From the NCBI GenBank assembly GCA_900765525.1, contig CAAFRY010000282.1:1-13830 (forward strand): 13,830 bases of DNA, written 5' to 3'. A model generated the notes under the pieces. The model did no database searches and was not told where the DNA came from. It was given only the letters and a program-made list of their open reading frames with translations. The position numbers and the translations under genes are program-made. The DNA comes from an uncultured Blautia sp. GTDB lineage: Bacteria; Bacillota; Clostridia; Lachnospirales; Lachnospiraceae. Below, piece by piece: positions 7,245-13,830 of the stretch (position 1 is the first letter of the stretch; each line of letters begins with the position of its first letter).

Positions 7245-7290
7245 CATGGTTTCCGTTTTGTCTGTTTCTGTCTCGTCTTTTTCTTTTTTG

Positions 7291-8007
7291 TCAGTCTTTC
7301 AGCCAGTCCGCTCGTTTGGCCAGAAGCAGCGCCTTAAATATATCAATATCATCTACTGTAGTCAGTTTGATATTCTTCTCCGACCCCATAGAAAAATATA
7401 CCTGTTCTCCCATCTCAATCATAAGGGTACAGGAAGCCACAGAATTGGTAATGCCTTTTTCCAGCGCCCTTCTGTGCAAGTCGCAGATTTTTCCCAGGGG
7501 AAAGCCCTGAGGCGTCTGGGTTCTTTTTAAATTATCTCTGGGGTAGCTGCCTGTAGAAATAATCCCGTCCTCTGTCTGCAGCATAGCCTCTGCACAGGGA
7601 ATCGTGGCTATAGCGCAGCCGTACTGCTTGGTCTTTACGATACAATCTGAAATAATATCTGCGGAGACCATTGGACGTATTGAATCATGGATAAGTACCA
7701 CGTCGTCCTCTTTAAAATATTTTTCCAGTTCAAACACTCCGTTGCGGATAGAATCCTGTCCATTCTTGCCTCCCGGTATCACATATTTCAGCTTGCTGAT
7801 ATTAAACTGTTTTGCGTAGGCCCACAGCACCTGCTCCCATCCTTCAATACACACCACCCCAATGGCGTCAATATCTGCATGCTTCTGGAACGCTTCCAGT
7901 GTATAAATAATCACCGGCCGCTCGTTGACAGACAAGAACTGTTTCGGGATACTCTGATGCATTCTCGCTCCGGAACCACCGGCTATAATCAAAGCTATAT
8001 TTGCCAT
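7291..8007 (-). CDS. IspD/TarI family cytidylyltransferase
   Basis: The 238-residue protein has the family's CTP-binding loop GGSGARM (10-16), PKQF (21-24), HDSIRP (107-112), TPQGF (165-169) and NIKLTTVDDIDIF near the C-terminus. IspD makes CDP-methylerythritol for isoprenoids, and TarI makes CDP-ribitol for teichoic acid or capsule. IspD genes usually sit near isoprenoid or housekeeping genes, whereas here a nucleotide-sugar SDR and a lipoprotein follow. I therefore favour activation of a polyol- or pentulose-phosphate for the envelope, though sequence reading alone cannot separate the two. The GTG at 8016 overlaps the ribosome binding site, so the ATG at 8007, with AAAGG 8 nt upstream, is taken as the start. 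It is first in its operon behind the promoter at 8065-8093. After the TGA stop the frame stays open for 38 more codons. Confidence 0.88.
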   Translation of the reverse strand: MANIALIIAGGSGARMHQSIPKQFLSVNERPVIIYTLEAFQKHADIDAIGVVCIEGWEQVLWAYAKQFNISKLKYVIPGGKNGQDSIRNGVFELEKYFKEDDVVLIHDSIRPMVSADIISDCIVKTKQYGCAIATIPCAEAMLQTEDGIISTGSYPRDNLKRTQTPQGFPLGKICDLHRRALEKGITNSVASCTLMIEMGEQVYFSMGSEKNIKLTTVDDIDIFKALLLAKRADWLKD

Positions 8008-8064
8008 ACTAAACACCTTTCTGCTGCTGTTTCATTATCACTTCTGAACAAGTGTACTATCCTT

Positions 8065-8093
8065 ATTGTACGGGAAACAGGTGGGAAATGCAA
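8065..8093 (-). promoter_or_regulatory. Promoter of the cytidylyltransferase-SDR-DUF3048 operon
   Basis: On the minus strand, TTGCAT (8088-8093) and TACAAT (8065-8070) are spaced by exactly 17 bp. The -10 matches 5 of 6 consensus bases and the -35 matches 4 of 6. Transcription would start near 8058, about 50 nt before the ATG at 8007. An 8-bp inverted repeat, AGGTGGGA (8079-8086) and TCCCACCT (8122-8129), brackets the -35, suggesting control. Confidence 0.7.
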
Positions 8094-8097
8094 GAGG

Positions 8098-8111
8098 AGG
8101 AAACGGTTCCC
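8098..8111. promoter_or_regulatory. Candidate LacI/CcpA-family operator (cre-like)
   Basis: The near-palindrome GGAAACGGTTCC (8099-8110) contains AANCGNTT, the core recognised by LacI-family regulators including CcpA. Compared with TGNAANCGNTTNCA it misses only the outermost T and A. It lies a few bases upstream of the -35 box, so a bound regulator could activate or hinder the operon. It is a single short match and therefore tentative. Confidence 0.35.
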
Positions 8112-8139
8112 TGCAGCCAAATCCCACCTATTTTTATTT

Positions 8140-8208
8140 AGCAAAATAACAAAATAAGCTGCCGCATTTCATGCAAAAACAAACTTCTTTACATAAAATA
8201 CCGCAGCT
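8140..8208 (-). terminator. Intrinsic terminator of the transporter/two-component operon
   Basis: Read on the minus strand, a 17-bp stem pairs AGCTGCGGTATTTTATG (8192-8208) with CATGAAATGCGGCAGCT (8157-8173), with one G-G mismatch and two G-U pairs. It is followed by TTATTTTGTTATTTT (8142-8156). It lies 33 bp after the response-regulator stop codon and upstream of the cytidylyltransferase promoter, cleanly separating the two units. The U-tract is interrupted, so termination may be partial. Confidence 0.7.
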
Positions 8209-8240
8209 ATATAATTTTAAACTGTAAGCCCGATTATCTC

Positions 8241-9761
8241 TTACTTCGGCAAACTTTCATTAGTTCTTTTTCTATATGCACTAGGCGTTTCTTTATATGC
8301 ATGTGAAAACACCTTAGTGAAATATCTGACATCCCTGAATCCAGCCCGCTCCGCTATTTCATAGGTTTTTAAATCTGTTGTAAGAAGCATTGATACAGCG
8401 TGACGCAAACGAACTTTATTCACATAGTCCTTAAAATTTTCTCCCGCCTGGTTTTTAAAAAAACTGCTGAAATAATACGGATTCATGTGAAGTTGTTTCG
8501 CCAATACCTCCAGTGTCAGATTTTCCTGATAATGCTCATCAATATACTGTTTAGCCAGCAAAATCTCCTTTTTTTCACAGTTTTCCATGGACTGACTTAC
8601 TATATCTTCAAATTTTCTGAGAATCTTTTCAAAAAGGCTTTCCATTTCAGCAAAAGATACACATTGCCTTGTCTTTTCCAGCAATTTCCCCAACTCCAAT
8701 TCTCTTGCTTCTACTCCCAATGCCTTTATCTGTTCCTCTACCCAACGCACCATTGAGCAAAAATAATAACATGCATCCTCTTTTCTTCCATCAGCTACCA
8801 GACATAAGGTCCTGCAAAACATCTTATATGCACTATCAAAGGCTGTTCCTTCTCTAATCAACATACTTTTCATCAGTTTTTCTTGCATTTCAGACAATTC
8901 CCCAGGAGTTGACTTTCGAAAAAATACATCATTCCCCACGGCCAACACAGGAACTTGAATCTGGTTTGCAAAGAAAAAATATCTGGACATCTCCACACAC
9001 TTTTGATACTCTCTGGGAATTTCTCCCATACTGTCCACAACATTTCCCATAACAAACCCGATTTTCTTTCCTGTCACCGTCTGCGCCTGCTTCCATAATT
9101 GCATTACAACTTCTTTCGCTGTATCCAAGGACATTGCTTTTAAAATTATAACAATATTGTCTTGCTTAGAAAACAGAATTCCTTTTTTACACTCTGCCAG
9201 ATACTCTTCTAAAAAACTAATAAGGGAAAACCGAATCAGTTTTTTCTCCTGTTCTCCTTCTATTCCATCAAATAGGGGAGAAATCAATATCGGCAGATAT
9301 GTAGTTGTCTCCAACTCTATCTCAGCAATCCTTTCTTTGTTTTCTTTACTGGAATCCGCAAACTTATTTTCCAGGTTTCTGTTATTACCATAAATCATCT
9401 CCACAGCTTTTTCTACTGCAGTAAGCAATTGCTCCCTGATAACCGGCTTCAATAAATAATCTACCGCTCCATATTTAAGTGCTCTTCTGGCATACTCAAA
9501 CTCCTGGAATCCACTGATGAAAACTACTTTTGTTTTCAATTCCATTTCACGAATGCTTTTCAAAATATCAATCCCATTCATTCCCGGCATAGATATATCC
9601 AACAAAGCCAAATCCGGCTGTCCGGACAAAATTGCTTCCATAGCTGAATGTCCGTCTCTATATTCTCCTTCAATAAAAATTCCTAATTTTTCCCAGTCCA
9701 CCAGTTTTCTGATTCCTCTGGTAATAATTGGTTCATCATCTGCTAAAATCATGTTCAGCAT
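8241..9761 (-). CDS. Response regulator with AraC-type DNA-binding domain (YesN-like)
   Basis: The 506-residue protein starts with a receiver domain (about 1-120): acidic pocket D8-D9, phospho-acceptor Asp55 in LALLDISMPG, and conserved Lys105 in YLLKP. A long middle region (about 130-390) has no motif I recognise, as is usual for YesN-type regulators. An AraC/XylS domain with two helix-turn-helix units occupies about 400-499, with LEVLAKQLHMNPYYFSSFFK and the IAERAGFRDVRYFTKVFSHAYKETP-type signature (given in part). It should be phosphorylated by the kinase encoded just upstream and then activate sugar-uptake genes, probably the adjacent transporter (inference from context). The ATG at 9761 is supported by GGAAGGG 8 nt upstream. 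The gene overlaps the kinase gene by 26 bp, indicating coupled translation, and it is last in the operon before the terminator. Confidence 0.95.
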   Translation of the reverse strand: MLNMILADDEPIITRGIRKLVDWEKLGIFIEGEYRDGHSAMEAILSGQPDLALLDISMPGMNGIDILKSIREMELKTKVVFISGFQEFEYARRALKYGAVDYLLKPVIREQLLTAVEKAVEMIYGNNRNLENKFADSSKENKERIAEIELETTTYLPILISPLFDGIEGEQEKKLIRFSLISFLEEYLAECKKGILFSKQDNIVIILKAMSLDTAKEVVMQLWKQAQTVTGKKIGFVMGNVVDSMGEIPREYQKCVEMSRYFFFANQIQVPVLAVGNDVFFRKSTPGELSEMQEKLMKSMLIREGTAFDSAYKMFCRTLCLVADGRKEDACYYFCSMVRWVEEQIKALGVEARELELGKLLEKTRQCVSFAEMESLFEKILRKFEDIVSQSMENCEKKEILLAKQYIDEHYQENLTLEVLAKQLHMNPYYFSSFFKNQAGENFKDYVNKVRLRHAVSMLLTTDLKTYEIAERAGFRDVRYFTKVFSHAYKETPSAYRKRTNESLPK

Positions 9762-11589
9762 TTTCTTTTCCCTTCCTTACAGGCATCACTATCTGCACAA
9801 TACTTCCCACGCCTACTGTGCTGGTAATACGGATACCATACTTCTCTCCATATAAAAATCGAATTCTGTCATGGACATTTTTCAGCCCTATACTCTGCCA
9901 GTTATGTTCATTCTTAATTCCCGGTTGATTTCCATTTAACAACTCTCTTTTCTTTTCTAACACTTCCTCATCCATGCCTATACCATTGTCCATTACTGAT
10001 AAGGTCAACTCACCATCTTTTTCCTCTGCCTCAATCATAATACTTCCACGTCCATTTTTGGGTTTAATACCGTGTATATATGCATTCTCCACAATAGGCT
10101 GCAAAATTAGTTTAGGTACAAAAATACGATTACTGCCCAAAGCGTCTATGGACAACATGATATTTCCCTGAATCCTGCAATTTAATAAATATACATATTT
10201 GCGTACAATATCAATTTCTTTTTCCAGAGGAACTATATCCTGCATAGGTCCAATCAGATAATGAATCTGCTCTGAAAGGGCTTCTATCATTTGTGATACG
10301 ATTTTATCCTCATTTTCCACTGCAGTCATACGGATAATTTCCAGTGTATTATAGAGAAAGTGAGGATAAATCTGAGACTTTAATGCAGTCAATTCAGCCT
10401 CATTTTGCCGAATCTGTGCAACATAATACCGATTGATATATGTCTTTAATTGATGGCTCATTTGATTAAACCGTTCAGAAAGAATTCCGATTTCATCCCG
10501 GCTTTCCACTGGCAGGCAAATATCAAAATTTCCATTTTCCACCTTACTCATTTGTTCCATCATATTATGGATTGGTCTAGTCATACGTCTGGAAAAATAA
10601 ACTGACATTATAGCTAAAAGGCAGGCTGCAACTATCAGAAAGATATACATAGTATTTCTAACTGTATATAGTTTTACAAATGCCTCCTCTGTGTTTACAG
10701 CTATCACAACTTTCAGTCCATAATTATTTTCCCCTGTTTCAATCACCATCTGCTTTTGAGATGCCACCGGCATTTTTCCCTGAGTATTCAAATTGATTCC
10801 AATACAGTCTTCCTCCGTAGAAAAGAAACAGTCTCCATCCTTATTGATAAGATAAAACTCTTCCCCACCTTGCAGATACAATTTCTTAAATATCAAACGA
10901 AGTTTTTCCACGTCAATATCCATAAATAATGTGCCTACATATTGCTCTTGGCCAACTACATTTCTCAAATCAAAATAATTGCGTGCCACTGTAAAAACCA
11001 TTCTGAAAGGTTTGCCATAATAAGTATTATCGTGTGATGGAATAAGCTGAAGTTGCTTGCATGTTTTATCCCAGTTTTCAAACTTTACACTGTCGCAAAA
11101 CTTCTGGTTATCCCGGAAATATGTATTTCTTAAACTAAAGTGAAAATTCAACTGCTCCTGTTCCTCATGATTTGTCAAAAAGTGTACTGCATAAATATAG
11201 TTATCTGCATTTTCTATACTACGAAGAAAATTCTGCATCTCTCTTTCCCGCATATTTTCCCTTTCAGCGGGTTCATAAATTTCTCCTGAAATTATTTTCC
11301 GTAAATTATCGTAATCTCTATAATCTTGATAAAAGGTAGAATTACCGAAATTATACTGATAACATAACTTTGATGCATTATCATATATTGACAACATATT
11401 TTCCACACTAGACACAGCATGAAAAATGGCTTGTTCATAATTAGCTCTAAGGGTTTCCCTTTGTCCCTCCATCATACGGTTAATCATAACTGTAGATAAC
11501 AGCAGCATTGGAAAAAGCCCCAGCGTAATCATCGCAAGGGCAAATTTCTGATATAGATTCCAGTTTTGAATGCGTTGTTTCAGTTTCAT
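9736..11589 (-). CDS. YesM-type sensor histidine kinase
   Basis: The 617-residue protein has a membrane helix at about 16-36, a large extracytoplasmic sensing region (about 40-310, Cache-like by position), a second helix at about 312-333 and a HAMP linker (about 334-388). Then comes the His_kinase module typical of this family, with phospho-acceptor His410 in IYPHFLYNTL. The ATPase domain follows, with the N-box PIVENAYIHG (498-507), DNGIGMD (534-540) and IGLKNVHDR (567-575). These kinases commonly sense sugars outside the cell, sometimes through a binding protein, and signal to YesN/AraC regulators. GGAGG lies 7 nt before the ATG. It sits between the transporter permeases and its regulator, so it probably monitors that transporter's substrate. 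The ligand cannot be read from the sequence. Confidence 0.95.
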   Translation of the reverse strand: MKLKQRIQNWNLYQKFALAMITLGLFPMLLLSTVMINRMMEGQRETLRANYEQAIFHAVSSVENMLSIYDNASKLCYQYNFGNSTFYQDYRDYDNLRKIISGEIYEPAERENMREREMQNFLRSIENADNYIYAVHFLTNHEEQEQLNFHFSLRNTYFRDNQKFCDSVKFENWDKTCKQLQLIPSHDNTYYGKPFRMVFTVARNYFDLRNVVGQEQYVGTLFMDIDVEKLRLIFKKLYLQGGEEFYLINKDGDCFFSTEEDCIGINLNTQGKMPVASQKQMVIETGENNYGLKVVIAVNTEEAFVKLYTVRNTMYIFLIVAACLLAIMSVYFSRRMTRPIHNMMEQMSKVENGNFDICLPVESRDEIGILSERFNQMSHQLKTYINRYYVAQIRQNEAELTALKSQIYPHFLYNTLEIIRMTAVENEDKIVSQMIEALSEQIHYLIGPMQDIVPLEKEIDIVRKYVYLLNCRIQGNIMLSIDALGSNRIFVPKLILQPIVENAYIHGIKPKNGRGSIMIEAEEKDGELTLSVMDNGIGMDEEVLEKKRELLNGNQPGIKNEHNWQSIGLKNVHDRIRFLYGEKYGIRITSTVGVGSIVQIVMPVRKGKENAEHDFSR

Positions 11590-11632
11590 AGGCTTTCCTC
11601 CAAAACAGCTAGATAATTCCTATCATATTTTT

Positions 11633-11662
11633 ATTTTACCAACCATTTATCTGCTTTCGCAA
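11633..11662 (-). promoter_or_regulatory. Possible internal promoter for the kinase/regulator pair
   Basis: In the 100-bp gap between the permease stop and the kinase start, the minus strand has TTGCGA (11657-11662) and TAAAAT (11633-11638) with an 18-bp spacer. This would give the signalling genes a basal supply independent of the transporter genes. The gap is AT-rich, so a chance match is possible. No terminator hairpin is evident here. Confidence 0.4.
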
Positions 11663-11689
11663 CTGTTATCTTCTTATGTTCAATACCTA

Positions 11690-12529
11690 TTATCCTTTCG
11701 CTGCACCTGCTGTGATTCCTTTTACAAAATATTTCTGGAACGCACAGAAAATAAGCAGGGCCGGAATAATGGAAATTATTGTGCCGGCAAAAACAATGTC
11801 CCACCGTGCAGTAAATTGTCCTACAAAGGAGGCAATTTCTACAGTAATAGTTTTTGCCTTTCCACTAGGCAGAACCAGATAAGGCATCAAATAATCGTTC
11901 CAAATCCCTAGGCCATTTAAAATAACCATCGAACCAGTACATGGCCCCAACAGTGGAAAAGTCACTCTCCAAAAAGTTTGAAATGGGGTACAGCCATCAA
12001 TCTGAGCCGCCTCCTCAATTTCAAGTGGCACTCCTTTTAAAAAGCTGGAATACAGCAAGGTTCCAAATGCAATGGAGCCTGAAATATAGCATGCAATAGG
12101 TCCTGCCATATTTCCGAAAATATGAAACATCCTCATTTCCTTAAACAGCGGGAACATATACAGATGAAAAGGAATCATCATCCCTGCTAAGAAAAATGTA
12201 TAGATAAAACTTGTCGCCTTACTTTTTCTTCGTTCAATACCATAAGCTGCCATAGGAACAATTCCTACGATGAGAACTTCCGATATTACGGTTAGCAACA
12301 CACTATTCATAATCGCAGACCCAAAGTCAGACTGAGCAAACAAATCCTTAAAGTTCTGCACATATAGGGATGTAGGAAAAGCTACAGGGCTTTTTAATAT
12401 ATCACCATTGCTTTTAAATGCTGATATCAGAGCAAAAAATACAGGATACAGGAAAATAACTGCAAGGATTACAGTAACTGCAAACAATATAAAATCCGGA
12501 ACCTTTACTCTTTTCTTTGCTTTTTCCAT
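11690..12529 (-). CDS. Carbohydrate ABC transporter permease (MalG family)
   Basis: The 279-residue protein has about six membrane segments, the first at about 12-36. The cytoplasmic EAA loop (EEAAQIDGCTPFQTFWR, about 172-188) contacts the ATPase. Together with the MalF-type partner it forms the membrane channel of a CUT1-type sugar importer. Its ATG overlaps the partner's TAA stop by one base (TAATG), with GGGAGG about 10 nt upstream inside the partner gene, so the subunits are made in step. No ATP-binding subunit gene lies in the window; many Firmicutes share one MsmK-like ATPase among such importers. The sugar cannot be named from the sequence. Confidence 0.94.
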   Translation of the reverse strand: MEKAKKRVKVPDFILFAVTVILAVIFLYPVFFALISAFKSNGDILKSPVAFPTSLYVQNFKDLFAQSDFGSAIMNSVLLTVISEVLIVGIVPMAAYGIERRKSKATSFIYTFFLAGMMIPFHLYMFPLFKEMRMFHIFGNMAGPIACYISGSIAFGTLLYSSFLKGVPLEIEEAAQIDGCTPFQTFWRVTFPLLGPCTGSMVILNGLGIWNDYLMPYLVLPSGKAKTITVEIASFVGQFTARWDIVFAGTIISIIPALLIFCAFQKYFVKGITAGAAKG

Positions 12530-13425
12530 TACATTTGCACCTCCCTGCTTCTTAAAAACTTCTGCTGAATCATGTTCAAAATAATAATGATAAACAATAG
12601 TACAATACCAACTGCTGTACCAAATCCTTGTCGGCCTTCATTAAATCCTACTTTATAAAGCAAATATACCAGTGTCTCTGTTGTGAATCCCGGTCCGCCG
12701 TCTGTCATAACACTTATCTGGTCAAACACTTTCAAACCATTGATTAAAGACAAAGTAAAGTTAATGGTAAAAGCACCGGAAATTAACGGAAGGGTGATTC
12801 GCTTAAATTTTTGAAAGGAACTGGCCCCATCTATCTCTGCTGCTTCTAAAATATCTGTAGATACACTCTGCAAAGAGGCCAGATAAATAATCATGTAATA
12901 TCCTGCTCCTTTCCAGACGAGTACCACACCCACCATAATCAGTGTCAAACTGGTATTTCCCAGCCAATCCTGTTTCAAGCTGTCCAAACCAATGCCGGAA
13001 AGAATAGAATTAACTGCACCGAAATTATAGTTGTACATAATTTTCCAGATAAACCCAGATACAATACCAGAAATCAATACCGGAATATAAAAAGCACTTC
13101 GAAACAGGTTTTTGAACCATCTTACATTATCTACCATCAAAGCCAATCCTAGTGCGAAAGCATTTTCTAAAATAGAAATAAATGCAGTCAAAATCACTGT
13201 ATTTTTCAAAGCGTTTCCAAATCTGGCACTTGTAAAAATCTCTTTATAATTTGCCAGCCCGATAAAACGTACATCCGGGCTGATACCGTCCCATGAAGTA
13301 AAACTGTAATATACACTGCCAATTGTAGGAACGATAATAAATAAGGTATAAAAAATAAAGGCTGGTGCAATAAACATAATCGCTACTTTGTCCAGCCCAA
13401 ATAATTTTTTTCTAGTTTTGTTCAT
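12529..13425 (-). CDS. Carbohydrate ABC transporter permease (MalF/UgpA family)
   Basis: From the start used here the protein has 298 residues. It shows an N-terminal membrane helix (about 14-36), several further helices, and the EAA loop (LEAAEIDGASSFQKFKRITLP, in part, about 193-213). The start at 13425 is preferred because AAGGAGG lies 8 nt upstream and the protein then begins MNKTRKK, a normal positive-inside N-terminus. A start at 13503 would add 26 residues encoded by the hairpin region at 13466-13495. It pairs with the MalG-type permease downstream and receives substrate from the binding protein encoded just upstream. This three-gene order is typical of CUT1 importers. Confidence 0.94.
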   Translation of the reverse strand: MNKTRKKLFGLDKVAIMFIAPAFIFYTLFIIVPTIGSVYYSFTSWDGISPDVRFIGLANYKEIFTSARFGNALKNTVILTAFISILENAFALGLALMVDNVRWFKNLFRSAFYIPVLISGIVSGFIWKIMYNYNFGAVNSILSGIGLDSLKQDWLGNTSLTLIMVGVVLVWKGAGYYMIIYLASLQSVSTDILEAAEIDGASSFQKFKRITLPLISGAFTINFTLSLINGLKVFDQISVMTDGGPGFTTETLVYLLYKVGFNEGRQGFGTAVGIVLLFIIIILNMIQQKFLRSREVQM

Positions 13426-13465
13426 GTGGAAATCCTCCTTCATATCCCGCCTTAGACTGTGAGAA

Positions 13466-13495
13466 CTTCCTCTCCCTTTTGGAAAAGAGAGGAAG
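13466..13495 (-). promoter_or_regulatory. Intercistronic hairpin between binding-protein and permease genes
   Basis: A perfect 9-bp stem pairs CTTCCTCTC (13466-13474) with GAGAGGAAG (13487-13495), with an extra CC/GG pair around a TTTT loop. It lies 18 bp after the binding-protein stop. On the transcribed strand it is followed by TTCTCACAG rather than a U-run, so it is not a classical terminator. Hairpins in this place commonly protect the upstream message end, giving more binding protein than permease. That role is inferred from position. Confidence 0.6.
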
Positions 13496-13513
13496 CTCTT
13501 CATTTTTCACTAT

Positions 13514-13830
13514 TTATTGGATTCCCACTCCAGTAACCGGATTGAAACTTTCCATGGCTGTCTTCCAGGTCTTGTTCATCTCTTCGCATGCAGAATCTAT
13601 ATCTCTTGTTCCTTGTAATACTTCTACTAATGTCTTATATGTAAAGTTTCTAAAGTCAGGAGGAAGTTCATTTTCGCCAGTACGTCCATTCCACATAGGA
13701 GCCAAATCATCTGCATTTTCTGTTGCGTCGATAACTTCCTGGAATACAGGCATTACATCCAGTTCCGGCTTATCAGCTGTAGTAGGAATAGAACTCATTC
13801 TTTCACAAAAACCTTTATAATTTGCAGGGT
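13514..13830 (-). CDS. Extracellular solute-binding protein of sugar ABC importer, C-terminal part only
   Basis: The reading frame is open from the TGA-side stop at 13514 through the right window edge, giving the last 105 or so residues. It reads PANYKGFCERMSSIPTTADKP at its start (given in part), which resembles the C-terminal lobe of family-1 sugar-binding proteins. It ends in an amphipathic stretch (TYKTLVEVLQGTRDIDSACEEMNKTW, in part) also typical of their last helices. The apparent ATG at 13798 is internal, because the frame continues upstream without a stop. The binding protein would be a lipoprotein delivering sugar to the two permeases encoded downstream. The signal peptide, the promoter and most of the gene lie outside the window. 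Confidence 0.85.
   Translation of the reverse strand, partial: PANYKGFCERMSSIPTTADKPELDVMPVFQEVIDATENADDLAPMWNGRTGENELPPDFRNFTYKTLVEVLQGTRDIDSACEEMNKTWKTAMESFNPVTGVGIQ

Overview
The gene families, the spacing of the ribosome binding sites and the moderate GC content suggest a gut-type Firmicute, most likely a Lachnospiraceae member such as a Blautia/Ruminococcus-like genome. This is judged from gene content only. Every protein-coding gene I can support lies on the minus strand. The only plus-strand unit is a probable stand-alone non-coding RNA at the left edge.

Layout in plus coordinates. (1) 1-294: a textbook sigma-A promoter (TTGACA, 17 bp, TATAAT) drives a roughly 250-nt RNA with no convincing ORF. 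It carries three copies of a purine-rich/CCACC box and ends at a strong terminator that also serves the convergent gene. (2) 391-2375: a DUF368 membrane protein (PopT-type undecaprenyl-phosphate translocase), preceded by a 145-bp leader of three palindromes, then a DegV-family fatty-acid-binding protein. (3) 2457-4874: a GH3 beta-glucosidase with circularly permuted domain order. (4) 4944-8007, transcribed right to left: an IspD/TarI-type cytidylyltransferase, an extended SDR epimerase/dehydratase and a DUF3048 (YerB-like) lipoprotein. They sit behind a good promoter at 8065-8093 and look like a small surface-sugar or envelope operon; GH3 may be read through from it. (5) 8241-13830: the 3' part of a sugar-uptake locus, transcribed right to left as solute-binding protein (cut by the window edge), two MalF/MalG-type permeases, a YesM-type sensor kinase and a YesN/AraC-type response regulator, closed by a terminator at 8140-8208.

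How the parts fit. The binding protein and permeases import a carbohydrate, with the ATPase presumably encoded elsewhere. The adjacent kinase/regulator pair probably senses the same sugar and controls the locus. The cytoplasmic GH3 enzyme could hydrolyse imported beta-glucosides, but no sequence link to the transporter is visible. The cytidylyltransferase/SDR pair suggests a CDP-activated sugar or polyol for the envelope, and DUF368 recycles the lipid carrier such polymers use; this link is inferred. The transport/signalling half is clearly more AT-rich than the 2.4-7.3 kb half.

The most unusual elements are the orphan RNA at 45-293, the three-palindrome leader in front of DUF368, and the repeat-bearing open frame that continues past the cytidylyltransferase stop codon.
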